Notes under the pieces: model-generated
The model's database searches: none
What the model saw: the letters and a program-made list of their open reading frames with translations, nothing else
Told to the model about the DNA's origin: nothing
Source of the DNA: Micrococcales bacterium
GTDB taxonomy: Bacteria; Actinomycetota; Actinomycetes; S36-B12; UBA10799
Length of the DNA: 6,593 nucleotides
Assembly (NCBI GenBank): GCA_023252115.1
Contig: JAHEXM010000099.1
Span: 1-6,593, forward strand
Direction of reading: 5' to 3'
Program-made: the position numbers and the translations under genes
Part shown: one piece after another, positions 1 through 5,895 of the stretch
Layout: every line of letters starts with the position of its first letter
Position numbering within the stretch: the first letter of the stretch is position 1

Positions 1-212
1 ACAAGCGTTTCGCCAACCTTGGCAGTGACCGAGTCGGCCTTCGAAATCATGATCGGCGGAAGCACCGAACCTCCGATTGCTGACGGTGACACTGACGGAC
101 TCGGTGTCGATGATGGACTTGACGAACTTGAACAGCTCGCCGTCGCGGCAATCAGTGCAAATGCTGCAGCTGCAAACAAGCAGGTGCGGGCTGTGCGTCG
201 GGATCCAGGCAT
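1..212 (-). CDS. Probable secreted lipoprotein, N-terminal part (runs off left edge)
   Basis: Reading the minus strand from an ATG at 212-210 gives 70 complete codons with no stop before the window edge. The protein has a textbook lipoprotein signal: a basic n-region (PGSRRTAR), a hydrophobic stretch at about residues 11-23, and a lipobox-like TASC ending at Cys27. A low-complexity Ser/Pro/Thr linker follows (about 28-44), and then the start of a folded region (ISKADSVTAKVGETL) at the edge. This predicts export, lipidation of Cys27 and anchoring to the outer face of the membrane. Position -3 of the lipobox is Thr rather than the commoner Leu. The frame stays open upstream of this ATG, so a longer start is possible, but the ATG places the signal peptide correctly. 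A weak purine-rich stretch lies upstream. The gene is divergent from the malic enzyme gene. Function is unknown because only the export signal and linker are visible. The plus-strand frame opposite is open but has no such logic. Confidence 0.8.
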   Translation of the reverse strand, partial: MPGSRRTARTCLFAAAAFALIAATASCSSSSSPSSTPSPSVSPSAIGGSVLPPIMISKADSVTAKVGETL

Positions 213-304
213 GACTAAAGGATCACTCAAATTCCCCGGGATTGCCACTGTCAGCACCCTGATGCCACGAGTCGCCAACAATTCCAAATGCCGTACTTGA
301 TCTG

Positions 305-340
305 CACGCCACAACAAACGCCATTACCGTTTGAGGCGTG
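305..340 (+). promoter_or_regulatory. Nested dyad with -10-like element over the malic enzyme start
   Basis: Two perfect inverted repeats share nearly the same centre. The inner is CAAACG (315-320) with CGTTTG (328-333) across 7 nt. The outer is CACGCC (305-310) with GGCGTG (335-340). The hexamer TACCGT (325-330) fits the actinobacterial TAnnnT form of a -10 box and lies 7 nt before the GTG at 338. That spacing is expected when transcription starts at or next to the start codon (a leaderless mRNA). No good -35 is evident. A repressor bound here would cover the -10 and the start. Alternatively the repeat could fold in RNA. The sequence pattern is directly visible; the function is inferred. Confidence 0.4.
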
Positions 341-2014
341 GACGACTATGAGCTTGAGGTCTTACCGGATGGTTCGCAAAGGTATTCCACTCCCCTGCGC
401 GGGATCGACGTACTCGACAACCAAAATCTGAACAAAGGTTCGGCATTCCCGCTCGCCGAACGTGAAGCCTTGGGCCTAACCGGCCTTCTTGGCCCGGCAG
501 TTGTGCCGCTGCCTGCTCAGGTCGCTCGCCATCGCGAGCAACTGGCGAGCATGGAACCGCTTGCCAAGTACGAACATCTCAGTGCACTCCAACTCGTCAA
601 CCTGACGTTGTACTACGCGGTGCTCAACGACGATCTCGAGGGCCTCATGCCCATCGTTTACACCCCGACTGTCGGTCTGGCATGCGAGAGATTCGGACAT
701 GTGGTTCGGCGCGCATGCGGCTTGTACATACCGATCACTTATCGCGATCGCATTCGCGACATCTTGCGCAACTGGCCCGAGAAGCACGTTCGTTTCAGTG
801 TGGTGACTGACGGATCTCGGGTTCTGGGACTTGGTGACCTTGGTGCGAACGGGATGGGCATCCCGGTCGGCAAACTTAGTCTGTACACCGCGGTGGCGGG
901 GGTTCCTCCGAGGCTGACGTTGCCAATCACTTTGGACGTAGGCACCGACAACGTCGTCTTACGCAACGACCCGACGTACCCGGGCCTAAATCAAGCAAGG
1001 GTAACTGGACCTGAATATGACTCATTCATCGATGAGTTCGTCGCGGCGTTTACCGATGTGTTCCCTGGCGCATGCATTCAATGGGAAGACTTCAATGTCA
1101 AGCACGCCGAACCGATCTTGACGCGGTTCATGAACAAAGTCTGCACCTTTAACGATGACATCCAGGGAACGGCTGCCACCGCGGTTGCCGGACTATATGC
1201 AGCAGCACGCGCTAAGAAGCAGACGATGGCTGATCAACGCATATTAATTCTGGGTGCTGGATCTGCTGGCGTTGGCATCGCAGAGTTGTTCAGTCTTGCA
1301 GTGCAGGCCGAGGGATACAGCGAAGCAGATGCACAATCGCGTATTCGCTTGTTTGACGTTGACGGACTAATCACCACGTCGAGATCGAATCTCGAACCCT
1401 TCCAAATGCGGTTCGCTGTCGACAGTCCTGAACAAACAAGCTTCGTCGAGGAAATTCGCGAATTCGCGCCAACGGGAATCATTGGCGTATCGACGGTTGG
1501 CGGTGCCTTTGATGCATCAGTCTTGTCGGCAATGTGCGAAGTCCAGGAACGGCCGATCATTTTCCCGTACTCGAATCCCACTTCGCACTCAGAGACAACA
1601 GCCGAAGCCGCCTACACAGCAAGCAACGGCTCCGCGTTGTTTGCCAGCGGTTCGCCATTTCCCGAGGTCAAGGTCAATGGGCGTTTTGTTATGCCCTCGC
1701 AGGGGAACAACGTCTACATATTTCCCGCAATTGGACTCGCACTGTTAGCTACCCGGGCACGACGGGTTACTGAACACATGTTTCTGATTGCAGCGCAGAC
1801 GTTGGCTGACCAAGTATCGGAGGCAGAACTCGCAGACGGATTGCTGTACCCAGCGCGTAGTCGCATCGCCGAATCGGCCAATGCGCTGGCAACTGCCCTT
1901 GCCACCTACATTTTCGATCAGGGGCACGCCCGCGTTGAACGCCCCGACGACATCGAGGCGTTCGTTGAGTCGCATCGCTACTCGCCCAGCTACCTTCCGG
2001 TCGTTCCCAGCTAG
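338..2014 (+). CDS. maeA: NAD(P)-dependent malic enzyme (decarboxylating malate dehydrogenase)
   Basis: Catalyses oxidative decarboxylation of L-malate to pyruvate and CO2 with reduction of NAD(P), in the cytoplasm, linking the TCA cycle to pyruvate. The 558 residues match the long malic enzyme family (SfcA/MaeA; called Mez in mycobacteria). Visible motifs in order: the family N-terminus YSTPLRG (16-22); VYTPTVG with catalytic Tyr108; GDLGANGMGIPVGK with catalytic Lys179; metal ligands Glu250 and Asp251 in WEDF and Asp274 in FNDDIQGTA; the Rossmann glycine motif GAGSAGVG (306-313); PYSNPTS (410-416); SQGNNVYIFPAIGL (454-467); and the C-terminal YLPVVP. Asp340 ends the second Rossmann strand, which leans towards NAD, but cofactor choice cannot be settled by eye. 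The GTG at 338 is the first start after an in-frame TGA at 332-334 and the only one before the conserved region. GAGG lies only 1 nt away, too close for a normal ribosome binding site, so leaderless translation is likely. Function is secure; the name varies between species. Confidence 0.95.
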   Translation: MDDYELEVLPDGSQRYSTPLRGIDVLDNQNLNKGSAFPLAEREALGLTGLLGPAVVPLPAQVARHREQLASMEPLAKYEHLSALQLVNLTLYYAVLNDDLEGLMPIVYTPTVGLACERFGHVVRRACGLYIPITYRDRIRDILRNWPEKHVRFSVVTDGSRVLGLGDLGANGMGIPVGKLSLYTAVAGVPPRLTLPITLDVGTDNVVLRNDPTYPGLNQARVTGPEYDSFIDEFVAAFTDVFPGACIQWEDFNVKHAEPILTRFMNKVCTFNDDIQGTAATAVAGLYAAARAKKQTMADQRILILGAGSAGVGIAELFSLAVQAEGYSEADAQSRIRLFDVDGLITTSRSNLEPFQMRFAVDSPEQTSFVEEIREFAPTGIIGVSTVGGAFDASVLSAMCEVQERPIIFPYSNPTSHSETTAEAAYTASNGSALFASGSPFPEVKVNGRFVMPSQGNNVYIFPAIGLALLATRARRVTEHMFLIAAQTLADQVSEAELADGLLYPARSRIAESANALATALATYIFDQGHARVERPDDIEAFVESHRYSPSYLPVVPS

Positions 2015-2046
2015 CCATCACCCGAATGCCTCGTTGTCTGCTAGCT
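2009..2046. repeat. Inverted repeat after the malic enzyme gene
   Basis: AGCTAGC (2009-2015, overlapping the malic enzyme stop) and GCTAGCT (2040-2046) are perfect 7-bp inverted copies 24 nt apart. Each contains the palindrome GCTAGC. The loop is long and no T-run follows, so this is a poor intrinsic terminator. It could be a weak RNA structure or a protein site, or chance. Confidence 0.25.
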
Positions 2047-2105
2047 CACATTGCATAGTGGTTGAAGCGCCGACGATTGGGGCATCACCTTGGTGAGACT
2101 TCAAG

Positions 2106-2112
2106 AGGAAGG
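2106..2112 (+). promoter_or_regulatory. Ribosome binding site that decides the start of the membrane-protein gene
   Basis: AGGAAGG ends 8 nt before the ATG at 2121, a standard spacing. The upstream in-frame GTG at 2112 overlaps this site and would have only GAGG 3 nt ahead. The ATG is therefore the better start. Confidence 0.6.
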
Positions 2113-2120
2113 TGTCCATC

Positions 2121-2636
2121 ATGACAACCGCAACTATGACCGCAGCGCTTTCGACGCTGTACTTCGGCATTCCGCTCTGGGGCTGGATCTGCGCAGCAAT
2201 CGCGCTTATCGCGCTGCTAATTCTGCTGATCGCCGTATCGAGTTCTTCGCGCAAGCGCAGTCGTTGGGATCGTTCCTACGACATCCGCAAGGCCGACGCC
2301 CGTTGGTTCGCTGACTCGCTGACCTTGGCAGTCGCTGACCGCACCAAGAGCGATGGCGAATTGATGCGCACCTGGAGCGACGGTGTCCCGCGTATGTCAA
2401 CGCTGAGCCAGCAACTGTACGAATTGTCGACCCTGGCTCCGTCTAACAACCGCGCACGCAAACCACGCGAACTCAGCGTCGCAGTCGACAGCCTTCGGCA
2501 GGCACTCGACGCCGACGTCCGCCTCCGCACCCGCGGTTACGGTCCAGGCCAAGACGCGATGATCGCCGAATCCGCGATGATCGTCGGCCAGCGTCGCCGG
2601 GACTTGGACATGGTTCTCGCCTCGCAGCGCGCATAA
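2121..2636 (+). CDS. Single-span membrane protein of unknown function
   Basis: I do not recognise this 171-residue protein. A single hydrophobic segment at about residues 15-39 (GIPLWGWICAAIALIALL and on) is followed at once by a Ser cluster and the basic run RKRSRW. By the positive-inside rule this puts the N-terminus outside and a roughly 130-residue C-terminal region in the cytoplasm. That region is charged and looks mostly helical, with no catalytic motif I can name. Near the end is a small internal repetition, AMIAES then AMIVGQ (about 147-157), with matching DNA. The start chosen is the ATG with a well-spaced AGGAAGG; a GTG nine bases upstream is a weaker alternative. It follows the malic enzyme by about 105 bp on the same strand, with no clear terminator between them, so co-transcription is possible but unproven. 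A strong hairpin follows its stop. Confidence 0.8.
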   Translation: MTTATMTAALSTLYFGIPLWGWICAAIALIALLILLIAVSSSSRKRSRWDRSYDIRKADARWFADSLTLAVADRTKSDGELMRTWSDGVPRMSTLSQQLYELSTLAPSNNRARKPRELSVAVDSLRQALDADVRLRTRGYGPGQDAMIAESAMIVGQRRRDLDMVLASQRA

Positions 2637-2656
2637 CCTCCGCGGCACGGCCGCAT

Positions 2657-2689
2657 AGTGACCCCTTCAGCCAGGCTGAGGGGGTCACT
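2657..2689. terminator. Hairpin between convergent genes, likely bidirectional terminator
   Basis: AGTGACCCCTTCAGC (2657-2671) pairs with GCTGAGGGGGTCACT (2675-2689) around the 3-nt loop CAG: 15 bp with one G-U wobble. It begins 21 bp after the membrane-protein stop (2636) and ends 5 bp before the stop of the convergent amidohydrolase (2695), so it can serve both strands. No clear T-run follows on either side, which is common for terminators in GC-rich actinobacteria. Confidence 0.8.
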
Positions 2690-2694
2690 TCGAC

Positions 2695-3585
2695 TTAGAC
2701 GGTGAAGAGTTCAGCTGCAGATTCGTACAACACTTTGCGCAGCCAATCGTCACCAAGATTCAATCGGGCAAGCGAATCGATCTGGTGTGCATATTGATAC
2801 GGAATACTCGGGTAGTCCGAACCAAACAACACATCGCCGCGAAGCCCAGCATCGCGTAGTCGAGTCATCAGGGTCGACGGAAACGGCGCTGACCTTTCCA
2901 TGAAGTCCGTGAATGCCATGGCCGTATCTAATCGAACGTTGGCGTACTTTTCGGTCATCGCTAAAAACGGCTCGTACTCGGGAGCCCCCATGTGCGCGAT
3001 GATCACTTGCAGGTGCGGAAAGCGGGCGATGACATCACCAATCGGCTCCGGCCCGGTGAACGGTCCGGGCACGGGACTAGACGCGCAATGCGTAACAACC
3101 GGGACCTGCGCATCGGCCAACATCGCCCACACGTCGTCGAGCAACTCATCACGCGGGTCAAACTGACCGACTTCCAAATGCACCTTGAAGACTCGCGCGC
3201 CTGAAGCCAGCGCCTGCGCCACATAAGTCGCCGCATCATCCTCGGGATAGAACGTGGCGGAATGCAGGCAGTCGGGCGTTGCAGCTGCGAATTGGGCAGC
3301 CCAGTCGTTGAGCCACTGCGCCATGTCAGGTTTGTGCGCATACAACAGCGAGGTGAATTTTCGAACCCGCCATAAACGCAACTGCTCAACCCTTGCCGCC
3401 TCGTCGTGGCGATACTCAATCGGCCAGCGCCTTCCGTATACGACTTCAGATTTGTCGAACACTGACCAAACGGCCTGCATCACTGGTTCTGGCATGAAGT
3501 GCGAGTGCACATCAATCAATCCGGGAATCCCGAGCTGCTCGATGAAAGGCACAATGCCGTCGTCGTGAGTTGGTCCGTTCGTCAT
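2695..3585 (-). CDS. Metal-dependent amidohydrolase, Amidohydro_2 (TIM-barrel) family
   Basis: A 296-residue predicted cytoplasmic hydrolase or decarboxylase of the amidohydrolase superfamily. The metal-site pattern appears complete: HxH in DVHSHF (His27, His29) after the first strand, a lysine in VFKVHL (Lys134), VTHCAS (His166), IIAHMG (His198) and the late aspartate in FGSDYP (Asp257). The HMGAPE and FGSDYPS blocks are typical of the Amidohydro_2 group, which includes ACMSD-type decarboxylases and 2-pyrone-4,6-dicarboxylate hydrolase relatives. Substrate cannot be deduced. No signal peptide is seen. Its ATG (3585-3583) overlaps the smpB TGA as ATGA, so translation is probably coupled to smpB and it is the last gene of the ftsE-ftsX-smpB run before the hairpin. 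Nothing in this family has a known link to ribosome rescue, so its place may reflect only operon packing. Family is firm, function is open. Confidence 0.88.
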   Translation of the reverse strand: MTNGPTHDDGIVPFIEQLGIPGLIDVHSHFMPEPVMQAVWSVFDKSEVVYGRRWPIEYRHDEAARVEQLRLWRVRKFTSLLYAHKPDMAQWLNDWAAQFAAATPDCLHSATFYPEDDAATYVAQALASGARVFKVHLEVGQFDPRDELLDDVWAMLADAQVPVVTHCASSPVPGPFTGPEPIGDVIARFPHLQVIIAHMGAPEYEPFLAMTEKYANVRLDTAMAFTDFMERSAPFPSTLMTRLRDAGLRGDVLFGSDYPSIPYQYAHQIDSLARLNLGDDWLRKVLYESAAELFTV

Positions 3586-4067
3586 GATTCCGAGAAGCGG
3601 CCTTTTGCTCGCCGCCCTGCTTCGCGTGCAACTTCACGTTTAGCGTCGCGTTCGGCAATCGCCTGGCGCTTGTCGTAGGCCTTGCGACCTTTAGCCAGGG
3701 CGATCTCGACTTTCGCGTAGCCGTCCTTGAAGTACATCGACAACGGCACCAATGTCAGGCCGCCCTCTTTTGTCTTACCAATCAGCTTGGAGATCTCACT
3801 GCGATGTAACAGCAATTTGCGTGGTCGTCGCGGTTCATGGTTCGTCCAAGTGCCCGGGTCGTACTCCGGAATGTGCACTCCGTATAGCCAGACTTCGCCG
3901 TCCTTAACGACGCCGTATCCATCGACGAGGCTCGCACGACCAGCGCGCAGTGACTTGACCTCAGTCCCTACCAAAACCAAACCGGCCTCGAAGGTGTCTT
4001 CGATTGTGTAGTCGTGGCGAGCTTTGCGATTCTGAGCGACGAGCGAACGACCTTTTTCGCGGGCCAT
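3582..4067 (-). CDS. smpB: SsrA-binding protein SmpB
   Basis: SmpB binds the tRNA-like domain of tmRNA, carries it into stalled ribosomes and starts trans-translation, which frees the ribosome and tags the broken peptide for degradation. The 161-residue length is normal. Family blocks seen: [11 protein letters not shown] (10-20), [18 protein letters not shown] (34-51), [13 protein letters not shown] (80-92), [20 protein letters not shown] (106-125) and KGRKAYDKR (126-134). These make the OB-fold core. A basic tail follows (about 135-157), which in known SmpB proteins enters the decoding site and mRNA channel. Start: ATG at 4067, with an in-frame TGA just upstream (4076-4074) and GGAGGG at 4083-4078, about 10 nt away. 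It lies 43 bp after ftsX and overlaps the amidohydrolase start by 4 bp. No tmRNA gene is seen on either side in this window, so ssrA must lie elsewhere. Confidence 0.97.
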   Translation of the reverse strand: MAREKGRSLVAQNRKARHDYTIEDTFEAGLVLVGTEVKSLRAGRASLVDGYGVVKDGEVWLYGVHIPEYDPGTWTNHEPRRPRKLLLHRSEISKLIGKTKEGGLTLVPLSMYFKDGYAKVEIALAKGRKAYDKRQAIAERDAKREVAREAGRRAKGRFSES

Positions 4068-4110
4068 CGTCGATCAGCCCTCCAGTTCGCCTTATGCCTC
4101 GGAAATCTAC

Positions 4111-5022
4111 CTAGACACGAAGATAACGGCGAACGGTCAGCCATGCTGCGCCGCCAGCCAAGATCACACCGGTCAAGAACACAATGATCATCACCTCGAC
4201 GACAGCCTGCCACCCGACAAACGCGGTGAAACGGAAGGCTGGCTGCAGAATCTGGTCGACCAGGAATACCTTCTCGGCAGCTAACGCGCCAACCGCTAAC
4301 AACCCACCAATTCCAGCTGCCACCACTGCTTCAAGGACGAAAGGTAATCGAATGTAGAAGTTGCTTGCGCCGACTAGCTTCATGATCCCTGTTGCATTTC
4401 GACGACTGTAGGCAGCCACCCGCATGGTGTTCACCACCAAGAGCACGGTCACGAGCAACATCGCGATCGCAATGCCGAGAGCGATCGCTTGCAGTCCCCC
4501 AAGCAGCTTGAAGAACTTCTCGAGCAGCTTGCGCTGATCTTGGACTTGTTCGACACCCGGCGAGGTCGCTACGGCCGCCGCCACCTGAGCAAAGTCCTCA
4601 GGGTTGGCAAGCTTGACGCGGAAAGACTCGGGAAGAGCATCCGCCGTGACGTTGTTGAGGATCGGCGAGTTCTTGAACTGCTGCTTGAAGTGATCGTAAG
4701 CCTGCTGCGAAGACTCGTAGTAGACGTCTTGAACCTTTGGTCCAAGCGCGACGATCTTGGCCTTGATTTCTGCCCGCTGAGCATCTGTAACCGGCCCACC
4801 TGGACATGCCTTGGGATCGGAAGCCTTGCCACACAAGAACACCGAAACCTCGACGCGGTCGTACCAATAGTCCTTCATCGCATCAACTTGCGCGCGCACC
4901 AACAGGCCCGTGCCGAATAGCGTCAGCGAAATTGCAACCGTCAGAATCACCGCGATAGTCATGGTCAAGTTACGGCGCAGCCCATGCCACATTTCGGCCA
5001 GTGCCAGCATTAGTCGTCTCAT
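4111..5022 (-). CDS. ftsX: Cell division protein FtsX (membrane subunit of FtsEX)
   Basis: FtsX is the membrane subunit of the FtsEX complex. Driven by FtsE, it controls peptidoglycan hydrolases at the septum; in mycobacteria its outer domain binds RipC. The 303-residue protein has the family layout: a short cytoplasmic N-terminus, TM1 at about 22-43, an extracytoplasmic domain at about 44-173, then TM2 (about 174-199), TM3 (about 225-248) and TM4 (about 270-296), ending in a basic RRYLRV tail. The block ATGIMKLVGAS (210-220) after TM2 is the conserved cytoplasmic loop of the MacB/FtsX type that contacts the ATPase. Cys64 and Cys73 flank a short loop in the outer domain and could form a disulfide. 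The ATG at 5022 lies 11 bp after the ftsE stop, with a G-rich site (GGGGGCGG) ahead of it. The ftsE pairing makes the assignment secure. Confidence 0.96.
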   Translation of the reverse strand: MRRLMLALAEMWHGLRRNLTMTIAVILTVAISLTLFGTGLLVRAQVDAMKDYWYDRVEVSVFLCGKASDPKACPGGPVTDAQRAEIKAKIVALGPKVQDVYYESSQQAYDHFKQQFKNSPILNNVTADALPESFRVKLANPEDFAQVAAAVATSPGVEQVQDQRKLLEKFFKLLGGLQAIALGIAIAMLLVTVLLVVNTMRVAAYSRRNATGIMKLVGASNFYIRLPFVLEAVVAAGIGGLLAVGALAAEKVFLVDQILQPAFRFTAFVGWQAVVEVMIIVFLTGVILAGGAAWLTVRRYLRV

Positions 5023-5033
5023 ATCGCCGCCCC

Positions 5034-5723
5034 CTAACCCGCGTACCCGTAGACGCCACGCACTTGGTCTCGAACCATCCGGCCCGCGTCAAGCTCAACA
5101 ACCCTCTTGCGCATTTGGTCGACGACTGCAGCGTCATGGGTAGCCATGATGACGGTGGTTCCCGTGCGGTTGATCCGGTCAAGCAATCGCATGATGTCCA
5201 ATGACGTTGTCGGGTCGAGGTTGCCAGTCGGCTCATCCGCAATGATCAGCGGCGGTTTGTTGACGAATGCCCGAGCAATCGCCACCCGCTGTTGCTCACC
5301 ACCGGATAGTTGCCCGGGACGACGCTGGCTGAGGTCAGCCAACCCGACGATTTCGAGGGCATCGGCGACGGCCGTTTTCACTTTTGCCCGAGGTTCGCCA
5401 ATGACTTCAAGCGCGAAGGCGACGTTTTGTTCGACGTTCTTTTCGGGCAGTAGCCGAAAGTCCTGAAATACTGCTCCGATCTGGCGTCGGTACGCCGGAA
5501 CCTTCCAGCGGCGAATCTTGGCGACGTCCTTGTCGTTAACGATCACTTTGCCGCTCGTTGCCTTTTCTTCACACAGGAGTAGGCGCAGGAAAGTCGACTT
5601 TCCTGAACCAGACGCCCCTACCAGGAAGACGAATTCGCCGCCGTCAATAGACAGGTCAATATCGGTGAGCGCCGCAGCATTTTTGCGTGCGTAACTCTTG
5701 CTCACACCTTCGAAACGGATCAC
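5034..5723 (-). CDS. ftsE: Cell division ATP-binding protein FtsE
   Basis: FtsE is the cytoplasmic ATPase of the FtsEX complex; ATP hydrolysis drives changes in FtsX that switch on cell-wall hydrolases at division. The 229 residues form a complete ABC nucleotide-binding domain: Walker [10 protein letters not shown] (36-44), Q-loop FQDFRLLP with Gln87, signature LSGGEQQR (139-146), Walker [13 protein letters not shown] with Asp163 and Glu164, and the switch histidine in ATHD (His196). VFQDFRLLP is characteristic of FtsE rather than of other small ABC ATPases. The start is GTG at 5723, giving [11 protein letters not shown], the usual FtsE N-terminus; GAGGA lies about 11 nt upstream, a little far. 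It is the first gene of the run ftsE-ftsX-smpB-amidohydrolase. In many actinobacteria prfB precedes ftsE, but here the upstream neighbour is a secreted-protein gene and the 172-bp gap holds a candidate promoter. Confidence 0.97.
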   Translation of the reverse strand: MIRFEGVSKSYARKNAAALTDIDLSIDGGEFVFLVGASGSGKSTFLRLLLCEEKATSGKVIVNDKDVAKIRRWKVPAYRRQIGAVFQDFRLLPEKNVEQNVAFALEVIGEPRAKVKTAVADALEIVGLADLSQRRPGQLSGGEQQRVAIARAFVNKPPLIIADEPTGNLDPTTSLDIMRLLDRINRTGTTVIMATHDAAVVDQMRKRVVELDAGRMVRDQVRGVYGYAG

Positions 5724-5775
5724 GGGTTGTGGAGTCCTCGCCGGTCAGTCGGGCCGGGGGAATCGACCACACGAA

Positions 5776-5796
5776 AAGTCGTCATTTAGGCGACTT
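5776..5796 (-). terminator. Hairpin with short T-run in the ftsE leader
   Basis: AAGTCGTC (5776-5783) and GGCGACTT (5789-5796) pair over a 5-nt loop: 8 bp with one G-U wobble when read as plus-strand RNA. On the minus strand the stem is followed by TTTT (its last two stem bases plus two more). It could be a weak terminator for the secreted-protein gene upstream or, if transcription starts near 5806, a structure in the ftsE leader. The stem is short, so strength is doubtful. Confidence 0.4.
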
Positions 5797-5812
5797 CATA
5801 CCTAGCTCGCCC

Positions 5813-5841
5813 ACCCTATGTTGCTCGGTCGAGATTGTCTG
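5813..5841 (-). promoter_or_regulatory. Candidate sigma-70-type promoter for ftsE
   Basis: On the minus strand, CAGACA (5841-5836; 4 of 6 matches to TTGACA) is separated by exactly 17 nt from TAGGGT (5818-5813), which fits the actinobacterial TAnnnT -10. Transcription would begin near 5806, leaving a leader of about 80 nt before the GTG of ftsE. It is the best such pair I found in the gap, but short motifs like these arise by chance. Confidence 0.4.
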
Positions 5842-5881
5842 GCACTGGGTCACGGCGTGTAACTCGTCACTTGCCAATAGC

Positions 5882-5890
5882 TGTGGATAA
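5882..5890 (-). other. Perfect DnaA-box match
   Basis: TTATCCACA reads on the minus strand at 5890-5882, identical to the strong E. coli DnaA box and one base from the usual high-GC actinobacterial form TTGTCCACA. It lies 5 bp past the stop of the secreted-protein gene and about 160 bp upstream of ftsE. I found no second box nearby, so this is not an origin; at most it is an isolated DnaA site. Confidence 0.35.
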
Positions 5891-5895
5891 CTGCA

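Noticed and set aside
19..300. Plus-strand 93-residue open frame
   Set aside because: It starts at TTG, has no ribosome binding site or recognisable domain, and lies opposite a convincing lipoprotein N-terminus on the minus strand.
2556..2588. Direct repeat of GCGATGATCG in the membrane-protein gene
   Set aside because: Two short copies 18 bp apart inside a coding region, best explained by the repeated AMI residues rather than a mobile or regulatory element.
3254..3568. Plus-strand 104-residue open frame
   Set aside because: It is antisense to the N-terminal half of the amidohydrolase, which carries the HxH metal site.
2695..4110. tmRNA (ssrA) expected near smpB
   Set aside because: No T-loop-like GGTTCGA motif with a CCA-type end was seen on either strand, and the space is filled by the amidohydrolase and smpB.
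4489..4920. Plus-strand 143-residue open frame
   Set aside because: It is antisense to the FtsX extracytoplasmic domain and TM2, and reads as a Leu/Arg-rich product typical of the reverse complement of coding DNA.
5107..5466. Plus-strand 119-residue open frame
   Set aside because: It lies wholly opposite the conserved FtsE coding region.
5882..5890. Replication origin
   Set aside because: Only one DnaA box is present, with no AT-rich unwinding region and no dnaA, dnaN or rpmH nearby.
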